Counted from the stretch's first letter, positions 31,832-46,292 are shown. The stretch: DNA of 64,000 bases from Rosa chinensis (GCF_002994745.2 NC_037089.1:78268347-78332346), one strand, 5' to 3'. Translations and numbers: made by a program. Notes: generated by a model not told the origin, from the sequence alone.

Positions 31832-34709
31832 CACTACTAGAAATTTCCCCAATAGCACCCCTTGATCAGCCACCAAACATCTATCGGTGGCAACAGTGAA
31901 TAGTCTCACACTGATTTGAAAAATCGGTGGATTTTTTTTTTCTGTCACTGATCATCAGTGGGGATCATGAACAGAACGTGATATTCAAAGATAATAGTTA
32001 CTCTATGGGTGGCAAATGAGTGGGCATTATGAACAGTACGTAATAAAATATCACTAGTTTATGGACAATAGTGACTGTATCCCAACTTCGAAAGACGGTA
32101 AAGTGGGCTGCGATTAATGTGTTATTTAAATTGTGCAAAAGGTGAGTAGAGTCGAGCAGATCTAGATCTAGATCTGCCAAAATCTCAACCCTCTCTCTAG
32201 CTCCCTCTCAGTCTCAGTCGAGAGAGACATCTCTCTTCTCTATTGGCTCACCGGCCGACTTCTATGCTCTCTCGCCCTCTCTTTCTTCTCTTCGAGATCG
32301 CCGAGGACTGGAAGGGTCAAGCTCACCGTCCAGATCGATGGCCAAGGAAGAGGTCGTCATCAGTCTCCTTTTAAATTCAAAATCGAGATTTTACCCTCTG
32401 AAAACCCTAAAGTTCAAAACATGCGAGAAGAAGCATGAAACCATATGCAAGTAAAAGGGTTTGGGTTATATTCTTTGTTATTGAAGAAAAGTAAAAGCTT
32501 TTGGAGGCTTAACTTTGTGGTTGTTTTTTGCAGAAGAAATTTGTGTTGTGTTTGAAGTGATTTCTTGAAGGGCAGAGAAGGTGAGTCACCCATTTCTAAT
32601 TTTGTGGGTAGTGTGATTTATCTAGTTGAAGTTTCGTTTTTTTGAATTTGCAAAACAAGTAGAAATTTTGACACTTTGTTGGCTATTGAACATATTAGCT
32701 CTAAAGTTCCTTGAAATTTTTCTTTGGATGTTGGTCTTTTACTTGCGCTGGATCTGTATATTTGTGTTATTAAAATGTTCTTTAATTTCCTCTCTTGTTA
32801 AATTAAAATCTTTTAGGATGTTATTAAGATGTTTTAAGTGCTGGGTTCGAGGTAATTTAGATGAGCTAAAGCTTGATATGATTAGGCATGAAGTTCTTGG
32901 TTCAAAAAAGGTTTTGGTATGGGTATTTCTGGGTTTGAACTTACTGGATCTTCAATCTAGAGTTGGGATTTTATATGTATGGGCATTTTTGGGTATGTTT
33001 TTCTTGGTTTATAATTAAGGTCTTATCTGTTTTCAGATCTTATGTTAATCGAACAGGTATTGAAGGCTGTCAACATTCTGAATAGCAAGTGGAGGGTACT
33101 GTGTTGTTCATATTCACAAACAATTCAATGTTTATTTTTAAAATGTGGTAAAACATTGAAAATTTGGCTTGTCGTTTTGCAGAAGCCAGATGAGTTGGTT
33201 TACATTGCCACCTATGATATTCTTTTCAGCCAGGTAATCTCTTTTTATTCAATTGCTACTAGGCTTGATTGTTTGAATCATGGTTAGCTTTTCTTGTGTA
33301 ATTTTTCAGAATTCATGGAAGTTCATAATGTCTCGATTTTACCATGAAGCTTAAAATTTTAGTATATGAGCTAATAAGTATATTTCATTCGGATGCCAAT
33401 TTATGTTGCAGATTGAAAGACTTGCTGGAATGTAGTTAAGTTCTAGAGTACAAGAAGTAATGTTTTTAGTGGAGAAGCCATAAGCAAGAAGCTTTTGAGC
33501 ACCTCTTCCAATTGCCGGTAATCTCCAAAGCTCAATGAGTTGCTTAGTTTAGCTGTTCTTTGATATCTAGTGAAGTAAACATGTATGACCTTAACTAGTG
33601 AAGCATCTTAGTCAGTCACTGCCGATTGATGACTAGTGACTCTGTTGTATTCTTTTTCATGTGTTAAATTTTTACTCTCTTCACCATGACTTTTATTTCC
33701 TGTTTCAAATTTTATTGGTTACATAGGTTCAAAAAATGAGCTGGTTCCAGACTGTTTATTCTTCTGCCTGGTAGTGAGTGGCATGACCATCCTTTAATAG
33801 CTTTGAGCACCTAGTAAATAAAATTAATTGCACAGTTGCTTACTTTCCCATTTACATTTTACAAGCTTTGTTTGTTTGACATTGTTTCCCATTACAACTG
33901 AGAATTTTGCATGAATATTCAATTATCTTCTGTTTTTGTGAAACTGACCTTGTGTTTTCCTTGACCATGTCTTTATGGTGGCAGAGTTTGGCCAGTTGGC
34001 TACTTTCATAGAATCATCCTATCAACTTGGTCTTTGGCATTAAAGCTAGCTTCTTACTTTTTTATTGTCCTGTTGTTTAGCATTGCCTTTCAAAAATTCA
34101 TGTGTCAAGTTTCTGATGTGGTTTCTTGTTGTCACCTTCAAACGTAAAAACTGATTTGTATGCTTGCTCTCTTCACCATTAAATAAGGTCGACAAGTATA
34201 TTATGAGCATTAATATATCAGTTGTCTATAACCCCTGGTTTTATCTTACAGCTTATTCGTAGAAGGTTTGCTGTATCAAAGTAAGAGTTGCAGCCTTGGG
34301 GTGGAAGAGTCTTGAGAAGTTTAAATTTTGATGGTTTATCTGTAAATTTTTAGTTTAGGTAGTTTAATTCATGTAAAAATACAGGTGAGTGTAGAGGTGC
34401 CAGTTGGCACCTTAGTTTTTTTAATCTAGCTTAATAATTTTGCCACTGATATCAGTGGCATTTCAAAACCAGCAATACACACCATTGACAGTTGCTTTGG
34501 CACTGATTTAGATGTAATTATGCATTGGTTAAAGGTATGACACTGTAAAATTATTGGTGTGTAATGCCCCATTAGCACCTACAATAGAGGGGACTGATTT
34601 TGCATTAGTGGCTGTATAGTGGCTACTGAGATTAGCCACTTTTATCAATGTGTATTGGGACAATGGGGACTATTTCAGATCAGTGTGGAATGGGGAAATT
34701 TCTAGTAGT
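31832..34709. mobile_element. Non-autonomous CACTA element, 2.9 kb
   Basis: CACTACTAGAAATTTCCCC at the left and its near-perfect complement GGGGAAATTTCTAGTAGTG at the right, flanked by a 3-bp duplication cga (31829-31831, 34710-34712). Subterminal sequence repeats ccactgat and cagtggc motifs (31900-31970 and 34440-34680). The interior has a CT-rich leader-like block (32190-32340) and apparent donor and acceptor sites, but the longest frame (130 codons at 32626) has no domain and no TPase is visible. Confidence 0.88.
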
Positions 34710-34712
34710 GCG

Positions 34713-35484
34713 AACAACTGAAAACCTTAGAAACATATATGGAGTTGGGCTAAATGTGCGGACAACAAGTTCTATCAGAGTTATAATACTTTAGCATTTT
34801 TCTTAACACCACTTAACAATTTTACTGTGATTGTACGGATCCGCTTTGGCGGTAACAATTATGTGTTCTCATGTGAGATTAAACTTACATGATTGGTATG
34901 ACTATCGGATGATAACATACATTTATGGCTAGCTTCAGACCACATTGTGATATACATTAAGCCATAGGCACTAAATCAGTAGAATATGAAGATCATGGTC
35001 AGAGAATGCTTATAAGAAATCATTTTAGTCATGTGACAGATACTCAACTTTTGCAGCCCATGACATACAAAGAAAGAAACATGTAAATCATTACCTAAAA
35101 ATTCAATTCATATGCTCGTGGTCGACACAAAGTCGCAATTTGCAAGTCATCCATTCATTGCACATAGAGAGTTACAGACCAAAACTTGATGCATGTGGAG
35201 TAGAATCTAATTAACTACTTTTCTATGCCTGTTTTCTAACAAGTAGGTACTTTTCATTCAATATAAAACTCGGTGAAGGAAGAAATCCAATAGAAACGTT
35301 GTAATGTCATTTAAACTAATATGTCAGAGTGCAGCGTGAAGTGAATTTTTTGTAATAAAATGTTAGAATGGATCTCAAATATGACCAGACCCTTTTACTT
35401 TTTGACAAAGAAAAAAAAAAGTACAACATTGGACAAAAAAAAAAAAAAAAAAAAACTAGTTAACTTACGTACAAGTAAAAAGAG
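34713..35484. other. Intergenic, nothing recognised
   Basis: A/T-rich with two A or T runs (35410-35456). No coding frame or element ends found. Confidence 0.4.
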
Positions 35485-35515
<31 letters not shown>

Positions 35516-35607
35516 GATGAACACTCCTATCCTCATGGTAACTCGAACCCATGACATAAATCTTAGATAGTGAATACTCTAACCATTGAGCTAATTATCA
35601 TCATCCC
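35485..35607 (-). mobile_element. tRNA-derived SINE
   Basis: The minus strand starts gggatgatgataattagctc, has an A box (tagctcaatgg) and a B box (ggttcgagtt) with about 35 bp between them, and ends in a 26-nt A tail (plus T run 35485-35510). The body is only about 97 bp. It could be a tRNA-pseudogene retrocopy, but the tail and spacing favour a short SINE. I found no clear target duplication. Confidence 0.7.
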
Positions 35608-38417
35608 ATGTTTTAGATTTATTGTTTCATATATTACAGTTTCATAAATTGAACTTAATGATTTTCAAGTCTTTTGTATGTCAATGGATAGACTGTAAGT
35701 ATTTTTCTTAGTTGTTGATGTGTCGTTACATTGAATATATCTCAACCGTGCGTGGTATACAAAGGTGGCAAAAATATTATTTGATTTCACCTTCACGTGT
35801 ATATAAACAATAACAATGCAGTCACATGATGAATAGTTTCACACTACGATTATTTATTTCAACTCTCAATGATCGATTAGAGGTATCTAATTTCTATCAT
35901 TCTATACCACCTTATGTATATCATAGTTTCTAAAAAATTCATATCAATGTCGAACAAAATGTCTAATGCTTTGCAAATGAGAGAGTGTTTTTTATTGCAC
36001 AAAATTTCTTGAAACAAATTGTCAAAGTTGACTACAGTCACTACACGCAGTTCCGATCGAAATTATAACATGATATATTTCTTAAAACTCAGCAAGTCGT
36101 GATTGATTTTAGTTGGTGGCTATAAAGCGAGCCTTGGAAAGAAATCTAGCCAAACTTCCCACCACATGCAATGCAATATATTCGTTAGACATCAAGAAAA
36201 CGTAATTGTAGTATAATTCTTTGACCCAAAGAAAATTCCAGTTTGATTGTTTCCATCAATTAACTTTCTATTTTTCTTGTGGGGCGCAGGGCATTTGAAT
36301 GCGAGAAAATGCTTTGTGATTCTTCTGGAAATTGAAAACTGGAAACCTGCTGGCCATGACAAGTGGGATGAGGTTGCTGCAAGCTGAACAGAAAGGTGGT
36401 CGATCGGTTTCATGCAGAAGCCTCCAAAGTCATGGCACTTTCACATGGGGGTTGAGGTCATCAATTGTCCGATATATCACGTTGAAAACGACACCGTCTT
36501 CTTTGTGACCCTAGCTCCCGGTTTTTAGGAGTCACCAAAACCATTACCACCTTCCCGCACAATCTGTGTTCGGCTCCTGCCTTCTGTTTGAAGGCAATGG
36601 GGGTCTTATATATAAAACTAAACATATACAACTCTACAACAAATAAAGGGTTTGATTGACAAAAGAAAGTTGTTACAAACGCAAATGCAGCCTCCTAATA
36701 TGGAAATTAATTTGCCGAAATCCACCAACCATTCTTGCGTACGGTATATGATTAAAAATTGACCCACCTTAATTATCTTTTAACTTCACTCCTGGAATCC
36801 ATTGTACATTAATTACAAAACAATAGTGTTAGTTGAGAGGAGAAGGTATTCCATGCACAACTTGCTAATTTTTTTTTCTCTTTCTATGAAACTTTGTTTC
36901 TGCAAAGTTATTCCACACACGATGCTTGAGGAGTAATTGTGAATAGGACATAAAGTTTTAAAGAATTTTTAACGGTGCAATAATATATTGCTTCACATAT
37001 CAGAGTTTGATATTGAGATAGTTTTGAAGAGTTTTACTACTATTGGCCTCATTTATTTCACGGAAAGGAAAATAATTTATTTGTTTTTTCTATGGAAATG
37101 AAAATGAAATTTTCGAATAACTTTCCATTCCGATGTTTGGTGACATAAGGAAAGTTAGTTGAAAAATTGTTAAAAGCTTGTAATTAATGTAATAAAATAA
37201 TGTGTTGTGAGTAATAAATACAATGAAAGAAGGGGGAAAGTGATTCATTTGGAGTACGGAATGAACCATTTTCCCCATATTTTCCTTTGCTTCAGGAAAG
37301 TATTTCTTTTTCTTTTGCATCATAAACGCAAGAAATTAACAATTTTCTTGTCCCGATGCTTACTTTCCATGAATAGCTACATAGGTTTTTTTCGTTGAAG
37401 GATAGCTAGATAGTTATCAGAAGGTCACTCAAACTAATCCAACCACCTAGGTTGGAGCAAATTATTGGTCTAATTGTAAGGGAAATTAATTAAGAAAAGA
37501 GTCTTCAAGAAGTTACCAATTAAGTTGGTGTTAACTACCTAATGGCACCGAGGGGAACCAACTCGCGCGCATTGTCATGTTTTATTCATGATTGCCGACG
37601 CATACAACTTGCACTATGTTAAGTTTGCGCATTAGTTAGTGTAAATTAGACCGCAAGATTCGTAGCCTCTCGTGTTCTTTTGGATATATTACAACCTAAC
37701 CCTAATGATGCTTTTCTTAGTAATTAAATAATCAACAATAATTAAATAATCAACAATATTCCTTGTGTATCTATCTAGTGCATGAAACTATATAGGAATA
37801 TAGGATTATCCCTGCATGGCAAAAAGTCTTGCTTAATACGACCGAACTTATATACATAAAAGCATATGTATTATATAACATTGGAAGGTGAACTGTGTAC
37901 GTAACCAACTTGACCAAAAAAAAAAAACTGTGTACGTAACCAATATATGATAAAAAGCACGAGGTTTTTATCCATGGAAAGTTATTCTCCATAGTTTTAT
38001 CTTTTATGGGTACACCCATAGTTATTTATTAAACCAAAGAAAAGGCCCGACTACCTTGGAAGGGGAAGACCTAGTTATCACCTTCCTACTCATTAGAATT
38101 CAGTTTGACTTCTCCTTTCACGAAGATCCATAATTAAACTCCTCATTGTGCCAATCGAATTCCCTCTTTTTAATTTCTTTTGCCCTGATGCATCTTCTTA
38201 CTTTTCGTCCAGGTTGCTTCATTTACATTAGTTAATTTTATAATTAACTCACGTACACTACTTTACCGAAGACGGTGTAAAATAATTTGTTATTATATGC
38301 TTGATGGTAGTGAAAAGTAACAATATATAAATTTTACTTTAAATAAATGAGACTATTTTCTACAACGCGCTACCATGTTATTTGGGTTGATGTAAATTTT
38401 TTATTTTATTTTTTAAC
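35608..38417. other. Intergenic region, nothing firmly recognised
   Basis: 2.8 kb without a supportable gene. Open frames stay below 85 codons. About 37060-37375 has reversed gaaaaggaaaa and ttttccttt motifs and may be a decayed MITE. A direct repeat aattaaataatcaacaat lies near 37722-37757. Confidence 0.4.
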
Positions 38418-38452
38418 AATTAGCGCAATGTACTAAGTTTAATCAAGGCATA

Positions 38453-40929
38453 CACTACAGGAAAAGTGATCTTTCACAACACGTTATTTAAGGTGTGCAT
38501 TATTTGCTCGTCGTAATTGATGGTCATTCACGACGTACAATGAAACACGCGCCATAAATCATACTCTTTTGTTACTTTTGTATAGCGTGCACAACATGCA
38601 GGCCATAAACGATATAAGTAGTTCGTTGTTTAAGGCATATTTTTCCCTGCCCCGAAACATTTGGCTAAAAATTTAAGTTCCCTCCCGAATGAAAAAGGAG
38701 AGACAGAAAGACTCGGACCTAAATCTCAGCCCTCTCTCTCAAAATCTCCAAGGACCGGTGATGATTCTGGTCGATCCGCTGAAAGCCCAAGCATACATTC
38801 AAAAGTCCGATGCCGACACAAGGACCGTGGTGCTTCTGGTCGATGATGGTGGCGAGAAGCGTAGCCATGTGAGCTCGTCGGTGTCGTAAGCCCTATTTCC
38901 ATTAATCTCAAAACCCTAACTCCAACCAATCAAACCAATTATTTTGGATTTGTGGGTGTAAGCATCGGAAAGGCAGGGTATCACCAAGGCGGTGACGGTT
39001 CGGTTCTCTATGTCAGTGACGAGAAATCGAAAATCACGAGGTTAAAGCTGCGTGAACTTCACTGTTTTTCTTTGTGCCTTTTGAATTTGAGCTTTTCTGG
39101 AATTGTTTTAGTTGCATTGGATTGAGACTGAATGACTGATTGCGATTCTAATAGCTTGATTAAGTTGTGAACTGATTGGATATGATTTGTGGTTGCTGTA
39201 GGTGAATTGTTGAATTAAGCTTCTGTTACGTTTGGCTTCCAGCAGGTGATTTCATTTACTCAATTTGTGTGCTTCAGATTTATGTTGGAATCAGTGATTG
39301 TTATGGTGGCGATGAATGTTATTATTCATTTCTTTCCTATATGTTATGCTTATGTTCTTCACTAGCGACTGCTGCATTATTTGGAATGAGTGATTGTTCT
39401 GGTCAAAATATACTTTTTGGTGCAACATGAATTAAGTAAACTAAGCATTCCTTTCTTTTATTCCGTAAAGACAATGGTTAGGAGTGAGGAGTCCTTTCCA
39501 ATGTGTGGTTTTCTATGTAAAATTTTTCCTTCTATTTTTAGCTTGGTAAAACTAACAAATGACCATGGACTGGACAAATGGGACTACTTATCTCATTAGG
39601 CATTAGCAGTATTTTCTAGAGAATGTGGTTTTGCCTTATAATTGGAAATGGTTCAGTACTCTAAAATAGGTTGAAATGTTTGTAGACTCATGGTGTGCGA
39701 TTTGGGCAAGCAAGTGTAAGAAGGCTATTGGTTTTGCTGAGGTATGTTGTGGTGTGTATCAGAATGTACTTTCCCAAGCTATGAAGCTTTCATCACTATT
39801 TGTATGTCTTCTCTTTTGCTAGACATTTTTCTTTCTGTTCCATGATTGGCTTGCAGAATTTACATTAATAACTTCTTGAAGGTTCTTGATGCATGTTCAT
39901 CTAGCTCCAGGAAACAAAACTGTCCACCTAGCAGCTTTAATGGGAGGTGAAGGATTAGAAAAAGGTCCTTAATTTTTTATCTAATCTTCTGTTACCATCT
40001 TCATATGATAAGCCATTTGACTTGACCTGGACTATAGATATTAAGGTTCTGTACGGAGATTTCACAGTTGAACCCTTGAGGATCCTGCATATTCCAAAGT
40101 GAGACATATATGGTCTGGTCTTATACAAGAGTTTTATTTAAGATCTGCATGGCTTCTAATACATATGAAATTGACCACAGCAATGCTTTGAAGTTGAGAC
40201 TTTAGTTGGTGAGACAGTTAAAAGTTTGAATAACCTTTTGAGTTTCTGATACTTCTTTAGTATGATGAGTCCTTGAACTTTGTTCTGATTTTGTTTTTTC
40301 AAGTCATTTGTGAACCGTGGTATTCTTTTTTAAGTAATGGCTTTTTGTTGTCAAGCAAGGATTTGATAAGTGACAGTCATCAAATTAAAGCATATCCATA
40401 AAATTAAAATTAAAAACTAGATATTTACCTGGACAAGAAGAGTTGTTCTCTCATGCTGGAACTTTGACAGAAAGATTACTTTTTCAAGCATATTACTGAT
40501 ACGATTTATCATATACTATTATGTAGCTCAGTTTTGTAGTACTTATTGTTTCCTATGTTAATGTGACACATTTGGACTTCATTTCATTGGTTGCAATCTC
40601 CTAAGATCAAAGCCTTTATCAATAAGGTGGTACAGTGTCCATTACAAGATATAGCTATTCCTCTTTCTAGTTTCCGGTGGGAGTACAATAAGGTGATACT
40701 ATGCTCTGCTTTTTCTCCAGTAAGTTTGATATTTTTATCCAGTAAGGTGATACTATCGCTGGAATTGGGATACATGTTGGTAGGTTAGATGCTGGAATGC
40801 ATGTGTGTTTGTCAATAGATTAAGTTAATGTTGTTTATATCTTAGATTATGTTACTTTTCTTGAATTTCTTCCTACATTCATGGACAGTGACTCCTTCGG
40901 CACAATTAAACTTAAACTCTTCCGATTTC

Positions 40930-40990
<61 letters not shown>

Positions 40991-41847
40991 GGATCCATTC
41001 TTTCTGTTACCATCTTCTCTGTTAATCATTCAGTTTGATTAATAGACAAATTATACATAGTCCTTTAAGAAGCATGGTTGCCGAAAAACTGAGCTTGTTT
41101 GCTACTTTTCAGACAAGTATATTGCTTCTCCCCATCTACTAAGCAAATTCCAGGTTGTATAGTCTCCTCAATGTCAAGGTAACTATAATCAATGCACTGT
41201 TATGTGCCCTTATTTCTCATTTCTTTCTCTATAGAACTTGATGATTTGGCCAATAACCATGAAACTATTTCAATGGCAATCATCTACTTGTTCCTGTGCA
41301 CCACTGAGTTCAGACTTCAGAGACATCATGTGGAATGTGATATATTGTGATACCATGTGGAATGTGGAATATTGTGATAGATATTATTCGCTAACTTATC
41401 GATTTTATTAGTCAAAGGATTAAATGATGTAATGAGGTTTAGTATATCATTATGACACTTTTTGTAATATGATTATTGTGGTTGATTGAGATAATTTTGA
41501 TGAAGAGTTTCTTTTACATTGGGTAAGTTGTACTTCTATTTTGTAACTTGATATGGCTAATAGCTACAATGTTGGAGTGATCCTGGAACAACTGAAAATA
41601 AATTGATTTTTTTTTTAATTTTGCAAAAGACATTTACGGCGTGCAATGTGCGTCGTAAATGAAAATTTAAGGCGTGCTTATGAGCACATTTACGGTGTGC
41701 TTTTGAGTACATTTACGGTAATGCACGCCGTAAAAGTGAAAATTTGAATTCAATTTTACGACGCTGTCTATAAGAGCGTTTTTCGCCCGACGTAAAATGT
41801 CATTTACGGCGTTTTTGCTCGCATTAATGACCTATTTTCCTGTAGTG
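38453..41847. mobile_element. Non-autonomous CACTA element, 3.4 kb
   Basis: Left end CACTACAGGAAAAGTGATC, right end ...CTATTTTCCTGTAGTG, flanked by a 3-bp duplication ata (38450-38452, 41848-41850). The right subterminal region repeats tttacggcgtgc and its variants (about 41625-41815), the left has acgacgtac-like forms. A short open frame (38661-38846) precedes donor-like sites, but no transposase is seen. It contains a (CT)n tract. Confidence 0.85.
40933..40988. repeat. (CT)n microsatellite
   Basis: About 28 uninterrupted TC dinucleotides within the CACTA element. Confidence 0.95.
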
Positions 41848-41934
41848 ATAGTAATTAAAGTTACGCTAGAAGAGCCATCTCCCCTTCTCTCTGCTAGGGT
41901 CAGGGTTTTTTTGCTTATCTTTTTCAACGTGAAT

Positions 41935-43243
41935 ATGAGTTCCGTTGATGCCATGGCCGCAAGGCTAGCTTCTTCTCTTGCGATTGCTGAAGGAAGGAAA
42001 CAAGTTGATCTCCGGCCTACACAAGGCCAAGGTTTGCGACAATTAGAGGTGTTTATGGTGGGAAAATTGCTCACTGCTCAGGACTACAAGATCCGATCCT
42101 TTCATGGGATGTTTCGCAATGCTTGGCGGATTAATGGATCATTGCAGGTGGAGGAGGCTGAAGGTCAGAGGGTCTTGTTCACCTTGTCGGACCCATAGGA
42201 TAGGATTCGTATTTGGAAGGGTGCTCCATGGGGGTATAACCATGCACCAGTGACTCTGGCATGTTATGATGGTGTGATGCCTGTGGAAAAGGTCCCTCTG
42301 ACCATGGCATCAACTTAGATAACACTACAGGGTATTCCCCCAGCTTTTAGGTCTGAAAGAGTAATGATGATGATTAGTTATAAGCTTGGGGATTTTCAAG
42401 AGATTGATAAGACCAGGAAGAAGGCCACAAAGCTTCGCATCTGGGTAGAAATCCCGTTGACCAAACCTCTGCCATTCAAAAGGTGGTATTGGGTGGAAGA
42501 TGAGCTTGAGTTCTTGTGCAAGTTCAAATATGACAAGCTTTTTGGCCGGCCGGTGTTCCATATGCGGCCTGGTGACGCACGTTGGCCTGCTTTGCTCGCT
42601 CCCAGCGCTAGAAGAAGATGATGACGGGGTTGAGAGGATGAGGTTAGGGCCACGATCGGAAACTAAAACGCCGGAGGCTGCTGGTGGTCTACAGATGGCA
42701 CAGGTCTCTTATGCGTCTAGTTCGGGGACAAAGGGATGCAGCACTGCGGGTATGAATGCTAGGGTTATGGTTCATGGCCAAACCCTAGTCTTTAAGACGC
42801 CTATTCCTAACTCAACACTGCATTCTCCGTTGAGTTCCTTCTTGAATAAGCCTCGGAGGCAGGTGGTAATCAGAGAGGTCCAGGAAAATGTTATGACACT
42901 GGAGAGACTTACCGGTAAGCATAGAGGTCGTTCTGAGGAGGGGGTAACTATATTCCTGAAGAAATTAAAGCTTAGCTTGGCTGTAGGCAAGCGTAACCTA
43001 AGTCTAGAACCGGAAAACCTTGGTCTGGTATCCTTGTCTGAGGAAGGCAACTCTAGTGATGGGAAGTGCAAGCCGGGTCGCCCAACTAGCAATAGGAATA
43101 AATTGCCATATGGGGAGAAAAAGAAAGGTGCAGCGAAGGATGATGCTGTGTCAGGGAAGAAGGCTTCCAAAAAGGACAAGGTGAAGGTTGCATCTGCTGG
43201 TATGAGCTCCAACTCAAAAGGGAATGAGCTAGTTATCTATTAA
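41935..43243 (+). pseudogene. L1 LINE ORF1 relic (DUF4283 and zinc knuckle)
   Basis: From ATG 41935 one frame shows the plant L1 ORF1 DUF4283 domain (LVGKLLTAQDYK-like, RNAWRINGSLQV, RIRIWKGAPWGYN, ITLQGIPPAF). TAG codons at 42196 and 42316 fall where the family has Trp. Near 42545 the frame shifts and a CCHC knuckle (CSICGLVTHVGLLC) follows, then a basic, Lys-rich tail to 43243. An untranslated stretch and an A tail (43555-43568) end the copy. No ORF2 follows, so it is an ORF1-only retrocopy or an internally deleted LINE. Confidence 0.8.
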
Positions 43244-43585
43244 TTTCAGTTTGTTGGGCAGGAGTCTGTGTGAGTTGGAACAAGGTTCTATGAGTCTTCT
43301 ATGACGTTTCTAGTTTTTAGTTTGTACCACAATTGCATGATTGGCGAGTTAGGGCTAGTTGAATGATTTCCTTTCCATAGGAGGCGAGGTTTGTTCTATT
43401 CTTGTATAGGCTCGCTTAATTGTGAGCGTCCCAGAGATTCTTAAGAGTTTGCTTTGGTTTAGATAGGTAGTTCGGATTTTCTTACCGGATGACTTATGTA
43501 AACTTTGTAGACTTTAGTTGTTGGCTGTTGATCTATTGCATTCAACTTCTATTTCAAAAAAAAAAAAATTGGCGCGATGTACTTA

Positions 43586-46292
43586 AACTCATGGTTTATA
43601 GGTATGAATTTTTTACAAAAATAGTTTTCATCAACACTCAGTCAATGAAAGCAAAAATGACTAAAGATTAAATTAAACTCTTAAATGATTAATGAAATTC
43701 CATGATTCGTAGACATATCTAAAATGCCTAGTATTTCAACGAGATGCTCTCGCAAAACCCTAGCGCAACCGCCCTTGGTGTGTTACTTGTATGGAGATTC
43801 ATGTTAGCATTGAAGCCACCCTCAAGTGCAAGAGGTACAAGTTATAGAATAGGGGATTAAGTAAGGATGTCGAACCCACGAGGATTGGTAAATCCTTTCC
43901 TAGCTAGGGAAAACCTAAGGAAAAACTAGAAGAATATGCAAATGTACAATCACAAACAAAGGCTCACAAGTGAACCAAAGTTCATGGTGAGGATGTGCAA
44001 GATGGTGTGTAGAGATTTGATTTTGATTTTAAAATTGGTTTCTATTCAAATTGAAACAATGAAAGCAAGTAATATAAACTAAGCTAAACCAAACAAGTTG
44101 TTATCAAATGGATGGGAGTTAGGGGATCGAGTTTCACTTTTTGCCTCACTTGCAAGCATTAAAGCAATTGAATATAAATGATGCAAAACTAATTGTCCAA
44201 CTACCCTCTTAACATTCGGATAAGACTACTAATGCTTAAACCCCTTTCATTTTATTAGCTCTAACCGGATAAGTCTAGAGCTAACTACCTAGAGACAAAT
44301 TCAATTACCGGATAGGTCTCAATCATTTGCCCCTAAATGCATAAAGCTTAGAGTTTAGGTAACCAAGCAAGCAAACCAATCCTATCTCTAGGTGATTTTA
44401 GCTCACTACCCTCACATGCACACATGGTGTGCTTTCATGCTCCCTTTTTGCTTAAAGGTAATCAATCTCTAGGAAAAACTTCATGTCATGGAAAACACAT
44501 AACTCAAATTGATTAGGTCCAAGTAATGCATTCAACTATTGACTTAGCATGTGAGAATGACAACATGAATTTGCATCAATTTATAAACAAAAGCATCAAT
44601 CCAAGCAAGTTTGACCAGGGCTTTCAACCCTAGCCCCAACTAGTTCACTACTCACACATAGCTAGATATACAAGCTTTAACATTCTATTAAACATCAAAT
44701 ACATGAAGAGATAAGGAGTAAAAGGTGATTATTGATGATGTTGGAAGAGGTGGTGGAGATAGGTCTTCAAGAACATGATGAGGTGGTAATCACCTCTTTC
44801 TCCTTGCTGCAAGCTCTTGATATTGGTAAGAATAGTGAAATTTGGAATCTCTAAGATGAGTTGTGGTGTTGAGTGGTGGAGGAAATGGAGGTTGTAGTAG
44901 TGGAAATCGTGGTTTTTGTGGTGGAAATGGTGGTGTCTTCTTTAGAGAGAAAAAATTGATCTTGGATAGGATGAAGATGATTGAATGGAGTCAAGAATGC
45001 TGAAGAATTAGTCTTTGGCCTCTCTATGATCAGCTATGTGTGTCCTCTTTGGTCCCAAAGTGTGCAAGAGACGCTCTTACACCATTGTCCCCAAAATGGT
45101 CCCAAATTGGCAACGTGACAAAAGAACAAGATGTAAGGAGATATTTGAATTTCAAGTGATGGGAGATTCTCACAACCATGGTCCTCCTTTGCTAAAGAAA
45201 AGACCCTCCATGAATGGCGGCTCGCCGGAAATGTTTGCCTGAAAAGTTGTCGGAAAAGTCGATTTGCAATTTTCTTCCAATCTCCGTGTCTTCTTCCTTT
45301 AGCTTCATATCTCTGCATTTCAAGCCTCAAATAGTCATTTTATTCTTAATGCAGGGTTTCCTACAACTAAAAGGAAATGGATTAAAAAAAAAAGGGTAAA
45401 ATTAGCATGGACGACAAATCAATTTTCATAATTATGGGGCACAATTGCATAAGTAATTTGTGTCTCAACAATTCAGCTCATCTATGCATCCTCGCTCATC
45501 TCAACGTATGTGCTACTCATCTAATCGTCCTCTCCTTCGACACAAGGGATGGAATACCAGGCTTCGGTTGGCATTATCGGTACAACGATTTTGTTTTGTG
45601 CCACGATCGTGCTCGGGACTACGTGGCCGTCGTCGCGGTTGGTGGAGGAGATTCGGGATCTAAATCAGGAGGCGTCTGATTTTCAATGGCGGGATAGCGC
45701 GATTGATTTAGGTGTCACAGAGCTGTAGACGGGACCTACTATGGTGGATGGCCTTGATGCAGTTGTCGCTGGTGCGGCCAGAAATGGTGCCAGTGACTGA
45801 TCTGCTATCGTTGAGGTTGACGGTCGGTTGGTAGCTGTGTTGGAAACAAACGATGCTTGTATGGACGGAGTCAGCGGCGGTCGACTGTCGAGAAAGTGTG
45901 CTCTGTGGTGATTGGGTGTCCAAATCAAAATGGGCCATCCAGAGTTTGGGCTGTGTTTGGGCTCCTTTCACTCTTTTGTTGGGCCAGGCATCTCTATGGG
46001 TCGATCTGGATTTATGACCCAGGAGCATTTTTACCAGATCCTTTGCTTAATCATTTTTTCAATTAGGTTTGCTGAGTTTCTTGCCTAGCCTGAATTATGG
46101 TCTTTAACTATTTAAGTCTTGGTTTCTTTAGTTGTACACTAATTGAGATCTCTAAGCAATTAGGGTTACTACTAAAAGGGAGGTAGGTGGTAAGGATTTG
46201 TGCTCTTGTTTAGGCTTAATAATTGAGCGAATTTAGTTTGCAATGATAGTTAAGTGTCATTTTGTTTGGCGACTGGTGTCATTTATAATTAG
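43586..46292. other. Repeat-like intergenic DNA, no gene called
   Basis: About 43740-45400 is non-coding and reads like the 5' part of a Ty3-type LTR or leader (ataggggattaagtaaggat, followed by gtcgaacccacgagg), but I could not find matching LTR ends. Frames at 45036-46066 are short, overlap on both strands and show no domain. A short A run lies at 45384-45394. Confidence 0.4.

Noticed and set aside
35511..35607. Functional tRNA gene on the minus strand
   Set aside because: A and B boxes are present but the body cannot be folded by eye into a full cloverleaf and a long A tail follows; SINE is the better reading.
42500..43243. Independent 247-codon gene
   Set aside because: It is the frameshifted C-terminal part of the L1 ORF1 relic.
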